Below are positions 9,557 through 17,801 of a stretch of DNA of 64,000 bases, piece after piece. The DNA is taken from the NCBI RefSeq assembly GCF_009792235.1, contig NZ_CP046973.1:1302001-1366000 (forward strand). Direction: 5' to 3'. Position numbers and translations under genes: made by a program. Each line of letters begins with the position of its first letter. Position 1 is the stretch's first letter. Under the pieces are notes generated by a model, which worked only from the letters and a program-made list of their open reading frames with translations, was not told the origin of the DNA and made no database searches. This DNA comes from Microcystis aeruginosa FD4 (GTDB lineage Bacteria > Cyanobacteriota > Cyanobacteriia > Cyanobacteriales > Microcystaceae).

Positions 9557-9594
9557 TGTTACGAAAATATAAACACGAAATTCTATAGTTAGCC

Positions 9595-10302
9595 ATGACC
9601 CAAAACGGAAGCTCGAAGTCGATCGTTGTCTCTCCCTCGATCCTATCGGCGGATTTTAGTAAATTAGGAGCCGATATCGAGGCTGTAGATAAGGCAGGAG
9701 CCGATTGGATTCACGTTGATGTGATGGATGGTCGTTTTGTCCCGAATATCACCATTGGACCCCTGATTGTCTCCGCTATTCGTCCCTATACGAAAAAACC
9801 TTTAGATGTGCATTTAATGATCGTGGAACCGGAAAAATATGTGGCTGACTTTGCGAAAGCGGGTGCTGACATTATTTCTGTTCACGCTGAACATAATGCT
9901 TCTCCCCACCTCCATCGTACTCTTTGCCAAATCCGCGAACTCGGTAAACAAGCGGGTGTGGTGTTAAATCCCTCCACTCCCTTAGATTTAATCGAATATG
10001 TGCTGCATTTGTGCGATTTAGTCCTAATTATGAGCGTTAACCCCGGTTTTGGTGGCCAGAGTTTTATTCCAGAAGTGGTCCCCAAAATCCGTCAATTACG
10101 CCAAATCTGCGATGAAAAAGGCTTGGATCCCTGGATTGAAGTGGATGGCGGCTTAAAACCAGCTAATACTTGGCAAGTTCTCGAAGCGGGTGCTAATGCG
10201 ATCGTAGCAGGTTCGGCGGTATTTAATGCCCCCGATTACGCGGCGGCGATCGAAGGTATCCGTAACAGCAAACGTCCCCAACCTCAATTAGTCACCGTTT
10301 AA
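9595..10302 (+). CDS. rpe: Ribulose-phosphate 3-epimerase
   Basis: 235-aa cytosolic TIM-barrel enzyme that interconverts ribulose-5-phosphate and xylulose-5-phosphate in the Calvin cycle and pentose phosphate pathway. Family marks are SILSADFSKLG, the metal-binding HVDVMDGRFVPN, DVHLMI, MSVNPGFGGQ and the phosphate-binding VDGGLKP...VAGSAVF. Length is normal for the family. The start ATG 9595 lies just after a repeat-rich leader. It converges on the HisN-like gene with 29 bp between stops. Confidence 0.96.
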   Translation: MTQNGSSKSIVVSPSILSADFSKLGADIEAVDKAGADWIHVDVMDGRFVPNITIGPLIVSAIRPYTKKPLDVHLMIVEPEKYVADFAKAGADIISVHAEHNASPHLHRTLCQIRELGKQAGVVLNPSTPLDLIEYVLHLCDLVLIMSVNPGFGGQSFIPEVVPKIRQLRQICDEKGLDPWIEVDGGLKPANTWQVLEAGANAIVAGSAVFNAPDYAAAIEGIRNSKRPQPQLVTV

Positions 10303-10331
10303 TTGCCGCGGGGGTGGGTTAGCTATTTGCA

Positions 10332-11138
10332 CTAACCCACTCTGCTGATTTGTTCTAAAACCTGTCGCCATAAACCCGAATTAGAGACGGCTAAAACTTC
10401 GCTAGAATCAGCTTTTAGGGGATTACCAGACCAATCGCTAATTATTCCGCCCGCACCTTCAATAATCGGAATTAAAGCACAAAAATCGTAGTATTTCAGG
10501 TCTGATTCTAGGATTACCATCGGCATGGCAGTGCAGCCAGTGGCTAACATCATATAGTTATAACAATCACCCCCAAAAGCGGTACGTTTACAGACGCTTT
10601 GCAGCTGACGAGCGATCGCTTGTTGTCGTTCTGTGATAAACATTAAGGGAGTGGTGGAGGCTAAACAAGCATTTTTTAAGACAAGTTCCCGATCTTGACA
10701 GTAGGGATTAACAATCATCTGGTTATTATAAAGACTCGCTTTTCCCTTCACTCCTAACCAGCGATCGCCTAAAATCGGTTGATCGACAATTCCTAAAATC
10801 GGTTGATTTTCTGCCACTAGGCCGATTAAAGTCCCAAAAATCGGTAATCCCTTGACAAAAGAGGATGTTCCATCGATCGGATCCAATACCCAATAACGAC
10901 CACTTTGGGAGGGAATATTGGCTCCTTCTTCCCGAATAACCCCATCTTCGGGCAGTTCTCGCTGAATAATCGCCACCATCGCCTCCTCAGCTTCTCGATC
11001 GGCGATTGTTACTATTGAGGAAACTTGATCGAGTTTGGTCTCGGTTTCTAGATGGGGCTGCCGAAAATAGCGCCGGATAATCTCTCCAGAAGTGTCCGCT
11101 AATTGATGAGCTAGTTGGATAGTGCGATCGATATTCAT
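10332..11138 (-). CDS. hisN: Inositol-monophosphatase-family phosphatase, probably histidinol phosphatase HisN
   Basis: 268-aa metal-dependent phosphatase. The family signature is seen as EEGANIP (metal-binding Glu), WVLDPIDGTSSFVKGLP and, near the C-terminus, YYDFCALIPIIEGAGG. The TSSF and CGGDCYNY-like context (FGGDCYNYMMLATG) resembles HisN-type histidinol phosphatases more than inositol monophosphatases. If so it acts in histidine biosynthesis, as does hisG at 44615, but assignment within the family is from memory. ATG 11138 is used; an upstream TTG in the same frame is possible. The first seven codons lie inside a tandem duplication (11117-11439). Confidence 0.78.
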   Translation of the reverse strand: MNIDRTIQLAHQLADTSGEIIRRYFRQPHLETETKLDQVSSIVTIADREAEEAMVAIIQRELPEDGVIREEGANIPSQSGRYWVLDPIDGTSSFVKGLPIFGTLIGLVAENQPILGIVDQPILGDRWLGVKGKASLYNNQMIVNPYCQDRELVLKNACLASTTPLMFITERQQAIARQLQSVCKRTAFGGDCYNYMMLATGCTAMPMVILESDLKYYDFCALIPIIEGAGGIISDWSGNPLKADSSEVLAVSNSGLWRQVLEQISRVG

Positions 11139-11439
11139 GAGGGGAAACAATACAGCAGAATTTAGAAGACAGGAGACAGGAGACAGGAGACAGAAGTAGG
11201 GAGTGTGGGGAAGTGGGGAATTGGGGAGATGGGGGATTTAGCGGAAATTTCCCTATCACCCTAAATCCCTATTGCCTCTTGGATAGTGCGAGCGATATTC
11301 ATGAGGGGAAACAATACAGCAGAATTTAGAAGACAGGAGACAGGAGACAGGAGACAGGAGTAGGGAGTGTGGGGAAGTGGGGAATTGGGGAGATGGGGGA
11401 TTTAGCGGAAATTTCCCTATCACCCTAAATCCCTATTGC
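11117..11439. repeat. Tandem duplication (164-bp period) covering the hisN-like start
   Basis: 11117-11275 is repeated almost perfectly at 11281-11439, offset by 164 bp. The unit contains the first codons of the HisN-like gene, its leader, a run of GACAGGA units, a GTGGGGAAG-type G-rich run and a TTTAGCGGAAATTTCCC block. The second copy therefore carries a stub start codon (complement 11300-11302) that leads only a few codons. Non-coding apart from the overlap with the gene. Confidence 0.85.
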
Positions 11440-11557
11440 TGCGTCGAACCTAGAACTATCAGTGGGTAACAGTTTGGTTTTGACTCCATAATTGAATTAG
11501 TCAACGATCGACTCAATCTCAAGACGAGAAAAAATTAATCTATTAGGAGTTTAGCTG

Positions 11558-11953
11558 ATGACGGCTTTTACGGAAAATGACCTCAAAAGGTTAGAAGATT
11601 TGATTATCAATGGACAAAAAGCGATCGAAACTCGTTTAACCTCTCTGGAGAGTGGACAAAAAGCGATCGAAACTCGTTTAACCTCTCTGGAGAGTGGACA
11701 AAAAGCGATCGAAACTCGTTTAACCTCTTTGGAGAGTGGACAAAAAGCGATCGAGAATAGCATCGGAGAGATCAAAAGAGAAATTCAAGTCTTAGAGATA
11801 GGACAGACGGAAATTAAGGGAGAAATCAGGACTTTAGACGCAAAAATCACGGGTTTGAATGAAAGAGTGAAACTGATCGAGGTATCCGTGGGAAAAATTC
11901 CCGATTTAGCTGAAAAAATTAGGGAAGTAAAAAACTGGATTCGGGGAAAATAA
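11558..11953 (+). CDS. Small coiled-coil protein with 14-residue repeats
   Basis: 131-aa hydrophilic protein predicted to be almost entirely coiled coil. Three and a half near-identical 14-residue units (GQKAIETRLTSLES) fill residues 23-68, followed by diverged heptads (EIKREIQVLEIGQTEIKGEI). Two heptads per unit fit a parallel coiled coil. The DNA repeat is 42 bp. ATG 11558 is preceded by TAGGAG twelve bases upstream. No catalytic domain is present and no function can be assigned; proteins of this design are often scaffolds or accessory parts of larger complexes. Confidence 0.7.
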   Translation: MTAFTENDLKRLEDLIINGQKAIETRLTSLESGQKAIETRLTSLESGQKAIETRLTSLESGQKAIENSIGEIKREIQVLEIGQTEIKGEIRTLDAKITGLNERVKLIEVSVGKIPDLAEKIREVKNWIRGK

Positions 11954-12005
11954 AACTAGGAAATGTAACATAGTATTAAGCATTTGTATATTTTTATTAA
12001 TTTTT

Positions 12006-12680
12006 ATGGAACAGACAGCTTTAAATCTGATCGCGATTACCGTTTTTTCGATCACTCTTTCCGTATTTGTCACTCCTTTGCTGTCTATTTCGCCTTTTGT
12101 CCCCGCTTTGGCTACTTTTAGCCTCTTGGGATTAGTTACCGTTGATACTCTCACCTTTAATAACCGGGGCGTGACTTTGCTACTGGATGCTCTTTCTCCC
12201 AGTAAACACCGTCAAAGAGTTATTCACCACGAAGCCGGACATTTTCTCACCGCTTATATTTTAGGCATTCCGATCGCCAGTTATAGTTTGACCGCTTGGG
12301 AAGCCTTTCGTCAAGGCCAGGAGGGAGTCGGCGGTGTTCAATTTGAACTAGCAGATTTAGAGCAAAAAGTCCAGAACTTTAGCGATTTTCCCGCTTTTTT
12401 AGAGAGAATTTCTACGGTATGGATGGCGGGAATTGCTGCCGAAACCTTGGTTTATGGTAAAGCGGAGGGGGGAGAAAGCGATCGATTTTATCTGCAATCG
12501 GCCTTAAAATTAGCGGGGGTTCCTGAGAATAATTATGCCCAAAAAGAGCGCTGGAGTTTATTACAGGCAAAAACTCTTTTAGAAAAACAACAGACTGCCT
12601 ATCAAGCTTTGGTGATAGCTATGGAAAAAAGGGCAAGTGTGGAAGAATGCTGTCGGGTGATTAGTGAAAGTTTAGTATAA
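12006..12680 (+). CDS. Membrane-anchored FtsH-peptidase-like (M41-like) zinc protease homologue
   Basis: 224-aa protein with two N-terminal hydrophobic helices (about 5-60) and a zinc-protease motif VIHHEAGHFLTAYILG (HEAGH near residue 77), followed by GGESDRFYLQSAL, which resembles the distal metal-ligand region of M41 peptidases. There is no AAA ATPase domain, so unlike FtsH it cannot unfold substrates by itself. Cyanobacteria and plastids encode such ATPase-less homologues. Whether it cleaves, or only chaperones, membrane proteins is unknown. ATG 12006 is in a clean T-rich leader without an obvious ribosome site. Confidence 0.72.
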   Translation: MEQTALNLIAITVFSITLSVFVTPLLSISPFVPALATFSLLGLVTVDTLTFNNRGVTLLLDALSPSKHRQRVIHHEAGHFLTAYILGIPIASYSLTAWEAFRQGQEGVGGVQFELADLEQKVQNFSDFPAFLERISTVWMAGIAAETLVYGKAEGGESDRFYLQSALKLAGVPENNYAQKERWSLLQAKTLLEKQQTAYQALVIAMEKRASVEECCRVISESLV

Positions 12681-12731
12681 CGGGAAAAGTAATCAGGGAT
12701 AGATTTGATGATTTCTCCGTTAAATTATTTA

Positions 12732-12945
12732 GGGTTTGCTGAATAAATCTAAAAACCTTGTTGGGTAAGACTTTTAGACTTTTTGTCAATCAAAAAGTAC
12801 CAGGCATGGGAGTGATCAGGGGGAAAATTGAGGTACTTTTTCCCTGAAAATTAGGTAGTTGACCACCTGAAAATCGGTAAAACCCTACACCCCACACCCC
12901 ACACCCCACACCCTACCCCCACCGAAAAACTTTTTCAGCAGACCC
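12732..12945. mobile_element. MITE copy 2 (214 bp) inserted at the hypF start
   Basis: The ends are GGGTTTGCTGAATAAAT and CTTTTTCAGCAGACCC. The 6-bp target TATTTA is duplicated at 12726-12731 and 12946-12951. The last A of the right copy is the A of the hypF start codon. The interior is clearly homologous to copy 1, including the C-rich heptamer run. Removing the element and one target copy joins the leader ending TTAAAT to TATTTATGAATAATC. Confidence 0.85.
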
Positions 12946-12950
12946 TATTT

Positions 12951-15209
12951 ATGAATAATCAGAGCAGTCAATCCGATCAGCGATTAGCTTTAATTGTGCG
13001 CGGAGCAGTACAAGGGGTCGGTTTTCGTCCTTTTGTTTATCGATTAGCAACGGAATTAAACCTAACTGGTTGGGTGAATAATACAGCAGCGGGGGTTTTT
13101 ATTGAAGTCGAGGGCGATCAAGAAAAACTAGAAACTTTTTTGACTCGATTATCTTTAGAAAAACCACCTCGATCGCTAATTGAAAATATTGAGACTCAAT
13201 GGTTAAATCCTATCGGTTATCAAAACTTTAGCATACGTCATAGCAGCGGCGGTGAAAAAAATACAATTGTTCTGCCCGATTTAGCCACTTGTCCCGATTG
13301 TTTAGCCGATATTTTTGACCCGAATAATCGTCGTTATCGCTATCCTTTTACTAACTGCACTAACTGCGGTCCTCGCTACAGTATTATCGAGAGTTTACCC
13401 TACGATCGCAGTGCCACAACCATGAGAGGTTTTAATCAGTGTCCCGAATGTCAAAGGGAATACGAAAACCCTCTGGATCGCCGTTTTCATGCCCAACCGA
13501 ATGCCTGTCCTCGTTGCGGACCCCAAATCAGTCTTTTAGACAGTCAAGGAACTGTATTAGCGGAAAAAGATCAAGCTTTAATCGCCACCGCTAGAGCAAT
13601 TAAACAGGGAAAAATTATGGCGATCAAAGGGTTAGGAGGATTTCACCTAGTCGTCGATGCAAGAAATACGGAAGCAGTGCAAAAATTGCGACAACGTAAA
13701 CAGCGACCGGATAAACCTTTTGCTGTGATGTATCCTAATCTTGAGTTAGTGAAAAAACATGGTTATGTATCTTCTTTAGAATCGCAATTATTGCAGTCTC
13801 CTGCAGCCGCAATTGTCCTGATTAAACAAAGAAAAAATTATCTTTCTGCTGCCGTTTCTCCGGGTAATCCCTATCTAGGAGTCATGTTACCCTATACTCC
13901 CCTACACCATCTTTTATTAGCAGAATTAGGCTTTCCTATTGTAGCAACCAGTGGTAATCTAGCTGATGAACCTATCTGTATTGAGGAAAAAGAAGCTTTA
14001 GAAAAATTAGGAACAATCGCCGATTTATTTCTAGTTCATAATCGTCCCATAGTTCGACCGGTGGATGACTCTATTATCAGGGAAATGGCAGGAAAAGCGA
14101 TGATTTTGCGGCGAGCGCGGGGATATGCTCCCTTTCCCGTTAAAGTTAATGAGGGAGATTTTCCCCCGATTCTGGCCGTGGGAAGTTATTTTAAAAATAC
14201 CGTGGCTATCTATCAAAAAAATCAAGTTTTTATCAGTCAACATATCGGCGATTTAGATACGGTTAATGCTGTCAATCATTTTGAAAATATTCTCGATAGT
14301 TTAAAAAAACTATACGAGTTTGTACCGGAAATTATTGCCTGTGATACTCATCCTGAATATCTAGCGACAAAGTACGCTTATAGCTTAAATTTACCCGTTA
14401 TTCCCATTCAACACCATTACGCTCACGTTTTATCCTGCATGGCAGAACATCAGCTACAACCTCCAGTTTTAGGGGTTGCTTGGGATGGAACAGGATACGG
14501 TTTAGACGGCACAATTTGGGGGGGAGAATTTATCCATATCACTGCCGATTCTTGGCAGCGAGTCGCCCATTTTAAACCCTGGCCATTACTGGGAGGAGAA
14601 AAAGCGGTTAAAGAACCCAGACGAGTGGCTTTAGGATTACTAGAAGTTATGGAAAATACTGATAGGATAAAATCAGCTTTTAGTGAACAGGAATGGTCGA
14701 TTTTTAGGCAAATGTTAACCAAAAAAATTAATTGTCCTTTAACTTCTAGTGTCGGGCGTTTGTTTGATGGTATGGCGGCGATTCTGGGTTTATGTTATCA
14801 ATTAAGTTTTGAGGGACAAGCAGCAATGCAGTTAGAATTTGCCCTTGAGGGCATTAAAACGGAGGAATATTATAATTTTTCTTTATCCGCCGACTCACCC
14901 ATAGTTATTGATTGGAATCAGATAATTGTAGGAGTTGTTGAAGATTTAGAAAAACAAGTAGAAATCGGCATAATTGCCGCTAAATTTCATAATAGTTTAA
15001 GTGAGATTATTGTAGAAATTGCACACAAAATAGGTAGAGAAAAAATTCTCCTGACGGGAGGCTGTTTTCAAAATCGTTATCTGACGGAAAGAACAATTAA
15101 TCGCTTACAAGCTTCGGGATTTCAACCCTACTGGCAGCAAACTGTTCCCACTAATGATGGTGGTATTAGCCTTGGTCAAATTATCGGTGCTTTTTCTAAA
15201 CTCAAATAG
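12951..15209 (+). CDS. hypF: Carbamoyltransferase HypF
   Basis: 752-aa maturation factor for [NiFe] hydrogenase. It carbamoylates the C-terminal cysteine of HypE with carbamoyl phosphate and ATP to start CN ligand synthesis. Domains in order are acylphosphatase (about 10-98, GAVQGVGFRPFVYRLA), two zinc-finger-like units (CPDCLADIF...CTNCGPRY and CPECQREYE...CPRCGP, about 105-190), YrdC-like (about 200-385) and a Kae1-like carbamoyltransferase half with HHYAH and GVAWDGTGYG. It is full length. No other hyp gene is adjacent. The MITE at 12732-12945 replaces everything more than five bases upstream of the ATG, and no Shine-Dalgarno sequence is visible there. Confidence 0.95.
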   Translation: MNNQSSQSDQRLALIVRGAVQGVGFRPFVYRLATELNLTGWVNNTAAGVFIEVEGDQEKLETFLTRLSLEKPPRSLIENIETQWLNPIGYQNFSIRHSSGGEKNTIVLPDLATCPDCLADIFDPNNRRYRYPFTNCTNCGPRYSIIESLPYDRSATTMRGFNQCPECQREYENPLDRRFHAQPNACPRCGPQISLLDSQGTVLAEKDQALIATARAIKQGKIMAIKGLGGFHLVVDARNTEAVQKLRQRKQRPDKPFAVMYPNLELVKKHGYVSSLESQLLQSPAAAIVLIKQRKNYLSAAVSPGNPYLGVMLPYTPLHHLLLAELGFPIVATSGNLADEPICIEEKEALEKLGTIADLFLVHNRPIVRPVDDSIIREMAGKAMILRRARGYAPFPVKVNEGDFPPILAVGSYFKNTVAIYQKNQVFISQHIGDLDTVNAVNHFENILDSLKKLYEFVPEIIACDTHPEYLATKYAYSLNLPVIPIQHHYAHVLSCMAEHQLQPPVLGVAWDGTGYGLDGTIWGGEFIHITADSWQRVAHFKPWPLLGGEKAVKEPRRVALGLLEVMENTDRIKSAFSEQEWSIFRQMLTKKINCPLTSSVGRLFDGMAAILGLCYQLSFEGQAAMQLEFALEGIKTEEYYNFSLSADSPIVIDWNQIIVGVVEDLEKQVEIGIIAAKFHNSLSEIIVEIAHKIGREKILLTGGCFQNRYLTERTINRLQASGFQPYWQQTVPTNDGGISLGQIIGAFSKLK

Positions 15210-15267
15210 TTCTAGAATAGCCGACAATCTACATTTTTATTGGGTTATGTCAGCAGCGTTAAAGATC

Positions 15268-15296
15268 AACCACAGAGACAGAAAGAACACAGGGAG
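15268..15296. repeat. Dispersed CACAGAGAC repeat
   Basis: AACCACAGAGACAGAAAGA at this site matches AACCACAGAGACACAAAGA at 24571-24597, in both cases followed by ACACAG and lying in an intergenic region. It is a short non-coding dispersed repeat. Confidence 0.5.
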
Positions 15297-15339
15297 CCGA
15301 TTTTTTTCTAGACTGTTGGGATTGTCGAAAATTGAAATC

Positions 15340-15630
15340 TTAGCTTAAACGATGCCACTCAATGATTTTATTGCCTACTTTCAAAATAATTGCTTGACCT
15401 AAACCCAGTTCTTGTGTCACATTAACTAGATGGGAGAAATTTTGACGAGTGATCGCTAGTCCCTGCAAACAGGCTAGAAAATCGAGACAGAGAACCGTAG
15501 AGAATTCCCATGTTTGTCGGTAAACACGGCAATTATCCGGTAAAAAAGCCACAAGAGCGCGAAAATGAGTCAAAGCGGCTTTCTCAAAATTGGCGCTAGT
15601 GCAGTCAAAAGACGAGTGCTGATAGCTCAT
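15340..15630 (-). CDS. Hypothetical protein, 96 aa
   Basis: I do not recognise a named family. It is a compact soluble protein with several Cys and His residues (SFDCTSANF, PDNCRVYRQTWEF, LCLDFLACLQGL) and a C-terminal stretch GQAIILKVGNKIIEWHRLS that looks beta-stranded. It is convergent with hypF (131 bp between ends) and divergent from flv1. Length, clean frame and sensible composition favour a real gene of unknown function. Confidence 0.5.
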   Translation of the reverse strand: MSYQHSSFDCTSANFEKAALTHFRALVAFLPDNCRVYRQTWEFSTVLCLDFLACLQGLAITRQNFSHLVNVTQELGLGQAIILKVGNKIIEWHRLS

Positions 15631-15897
15631 AAAAACTTTGCCTGATAGGGAGAGAGCAGGGTTTCCCCCAGACTAGCATCTCGCTTCTGGGGATCACCTT
15701 CCCTTTAGAATTTCTCAATAGACTGGCAAATCCCCCCAGAGGAGTATTGTTACCCGCGAACAAATTGCTAGAAGCTAGGTTTCTTCCCGGAGATGGTGTA
15801 CTTTAGATATTGATGTCCTTCCGGCTGGCAAGATAACCTGTAAATTTCCCCACTCGTCCCTAGCGATAAAAGGCTGTATTTAGTCAAAAATCAAGTG

Positions 15898-15926
15898 TTG
15901 ACTTTGATGCCAAACTTGCCTAGTAA
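15898..15926 (+). promoter_or_regulatory. Possible sigma70-type promoter for flv1
   Basis: TTGACT (15898-15903) and TAGTAA (15921-15926) are separated by 17 bp, about 70 bp upstream of the flv1 ATG. The -10 box is weak. The rest of the 365-bp gap 15631-15995 shows nothing I can name. Confidence 0.3.
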
Positions 15927-15995
15927 AAAATGATCACAGCCTCAAGTTGCCGCTTAACTAATTGACTACTTAACCGATAACTGGTAACTAAGATT

Positions 15996-17726
15996 ATGAA
16001 TAATGCAATTGTCAAACCGAGAGATGTACAAGTAGCACCGATAGCCGTCGATACTTTTGTCTTTCGTTCCCGCACTTGGGACCGGTTAAAATTCGAGATC
16101 GAATACGGATTACAAAAGGGAACCACCGCCAATAGTTATCTGATCAAAAGTGAAAAGGTCGCTCTTTTTGATCCACCGGGGGAATCATTCTTGTCCATAT
16201 TTTTAGAGGCTTTAACTAAAAGAATCGATCCGAAAACTATTGATTATATTATTCTCGGTCACGTTAACCCCAATCGTGCCGTTACCCTCAAGGCACTTTT
16301 AGAAATCGCTCCTCAAGTCACTTTTGTTTGTTCTAATCCGGGGGCAATTTCCCTGAAAAAAATTCTCGAAACCGAAGCATTAAATCTCTTCGTTGTCAAG
16401 GGGGAAGAAATATTAAATTTAGGAGCAAACCATCAATTAGAATTTATCCCCACTCCTAACCCCAGATTTCCCGATCAACTCTGTACCTACGACAGCAAAA
16501 CCGATATTCTCTACACCGATAAATTATTCGGAGCGCACGTTTGTGGCGACCAAATTTTTGATGAGGGTTGGAGCGTTTATAACGAAGATCGGCGTTATTA
16601 TTTTGATTGTCTCATGGCTCCCTATGCGGGCCAAATTAGCAACGCTTTGGAGAAATTAGCCGCTAAATCGCCCTTATTTTATGCCGTTGGTCACGGTCCT
16701 CTGGTGCGTTACGGGATGCACGAATTGACCCTTTCCTATCAACAATGGTTAGCAGCACAAAAGTACCAAGAGTTGACAATCGCCCTGATTTATGCTAGTG
16801 CCTACGGCAACACCGCCACCCTCGCTCAAGCGATCGCCATGGGGATCACGAAAGCGGGAGTAGCAGTGACGGCGATTAATGCCGAGTCCGCTGAACCAGA
16901 CGAGATCAAAACGGCGATCGAAAAAAGTGTCGGTTTTATCTTTGGTTCCCCCACTTTGGGAGGACACGCGCCGACTCCCATCCAAACTGCCTTGGGGATT
17001 ACCCTAGCAAATGGCGATAAAAGCAAGCTGGTGGGGGTTTTTGGCTCCTACGGTTGGAGTGGTGAAGCGGTCGATCTTTTAGAAGGTAAATTCCGGGATG
17101 GCGGTTATCGCTTCGGTTTTGAGCCAATTCGGGTTAAATTTAAACCCACGGAGGCAATTTTAAAGACCTGTGAGGAAGCGGGAACCGATTTCGCTCAAGC
17201 AGTCAAAAAAGCTCGCAAAAGCAGACAACCGAAAACTAATGTTAACCAATCCCAAAGCGATCGGCGATCGCAGGCCCTGGGACGTTTGGTGGGTTCTCTC
17301 TGTATCGTCACCTGCGAATTGGGGGAATTGCGCGGTGCCATGTTAGCCTCTTGGGTATCGCAAGCGACGTTCACTCCCCCCGGATTGACTATTGCCGTAG
17401 CGAAAGAACGAGCGATCGAGTCTCTGCTTTATAGCGGTACGCCTTTTGTCCTTAATATCCTCCAAGAAGGTCAACATTTGGCTTTAATGAAGCATTTTCT
17501 TAAACCTTTTTCTCCCGGGGAGGATCGTTTTGCTAATATCGAAACCACTAAAGCTGAGAACGGTGGACCGATTCTGGCCGAAGCGCTCGCTTATCTGGAA
17601 TGTCGGGTAGAACAACGAATGGAGTGCGGTGATCATTGGCTGCTTTATGCGATCGCAGAAAAAGGCAAGGTTTTACACCAGGGTTTAACCGCTATCCATC
17701 ATCGCAAATCTGGCAGTTATTATTAA
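15996..17726 (+). CDS. flv1: Flavodiiron protein, Flv1-type
   Basis: 576-aa cyanobacterial class-C flavodiiron protein with a beta-lactamase-like domain (about 1-250), a flavodoxin domain (about 258-400, IALIYASAYGNTATLAQAI) and a C-terminal flavin reductase domain (about 424-576, LGRLVGSLCIVTCELGELRG). Flv1 works as a heterodimer with Flv3 to reduce O2 with photosynthetic electrons. The usual diiron motif HxExDH reads GHVNPNR here, so Glu, Asp and the second His are replaced. Such loss is known for Flv1/Flv2-type subunits. Flv2 is therefore the main alternative; Flv1 is preferred because no Flv4 gene is adjacent. Confidence 0.85.
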   Translation: MNNAIVKPRDVQVAPIAVDTFVFRSRTWDRLKFEIEYGLQKGTTANSYLIKSEKVALFDPPGESFLSIFLEALTKRIDPKTIDYIILGHVNPNRAVTLKALLEIAPQVTFVCSNPGAISLKKILETEALNLFVVKGEEILNLGANHQLEFIPTPNPRFPDQLCTYDSKTDILYTDKLFGAHVCGDQIFDEGWSVYNEDRRYYFDCLMAPYAGQISNALEKLAAKSPLFYAVGHGPLVRYGMHELTLSYQQWLAAQKYQELTIALIYASAYGNTATLAQAIAMGITKAGVAVTAINAESAEPDEIKTAIEKSVGFIFGSPTLGGHAPTPIQTALGITLANGDKSKLVGVFGSYGWSGEAVDLLEGKFRDGGYRFGFEPIRVKFKPTEAILKTCEEAGTDFAQAVKKARKSRQPKTNVNQSQSDRRSQALGRLVGSLCIVTCELGELRGAMLASWVSQATFTPPGLTIAVAKERAIESLLYSGTPFVLNILQEGQHLALMKHFLKPFSPGEDRFANIETTKAENGGPILAEALAYLECRVEQRMECGDHWLLYAIAEKGKVLHQGLTAIHHRKSGSYY

Positions 17727-17744
17727 TTTGTTGTTATGATCATT

Positions 17745-17780
17745 TCAGGGGGTGTGTTAAGGCAAAATAACGCACCCTGA
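17745..17780. repeat. Hairpin between flv1 and the chelatase gene
   Basis: TCAGGG(G)GTGTGTTA and TAACGCACCCTGA form a near-perfect stem around a short AAGGCAAAA loop in a 75-bp gap. It may act as a terminator or be one copy of a dispersed hairpin. No T-run follows, so terminator activity is uncertain. Confidence 0.45.
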
Positions 17781-17801
17781 TTGGTCTAAAAATATATTCT
17801 T

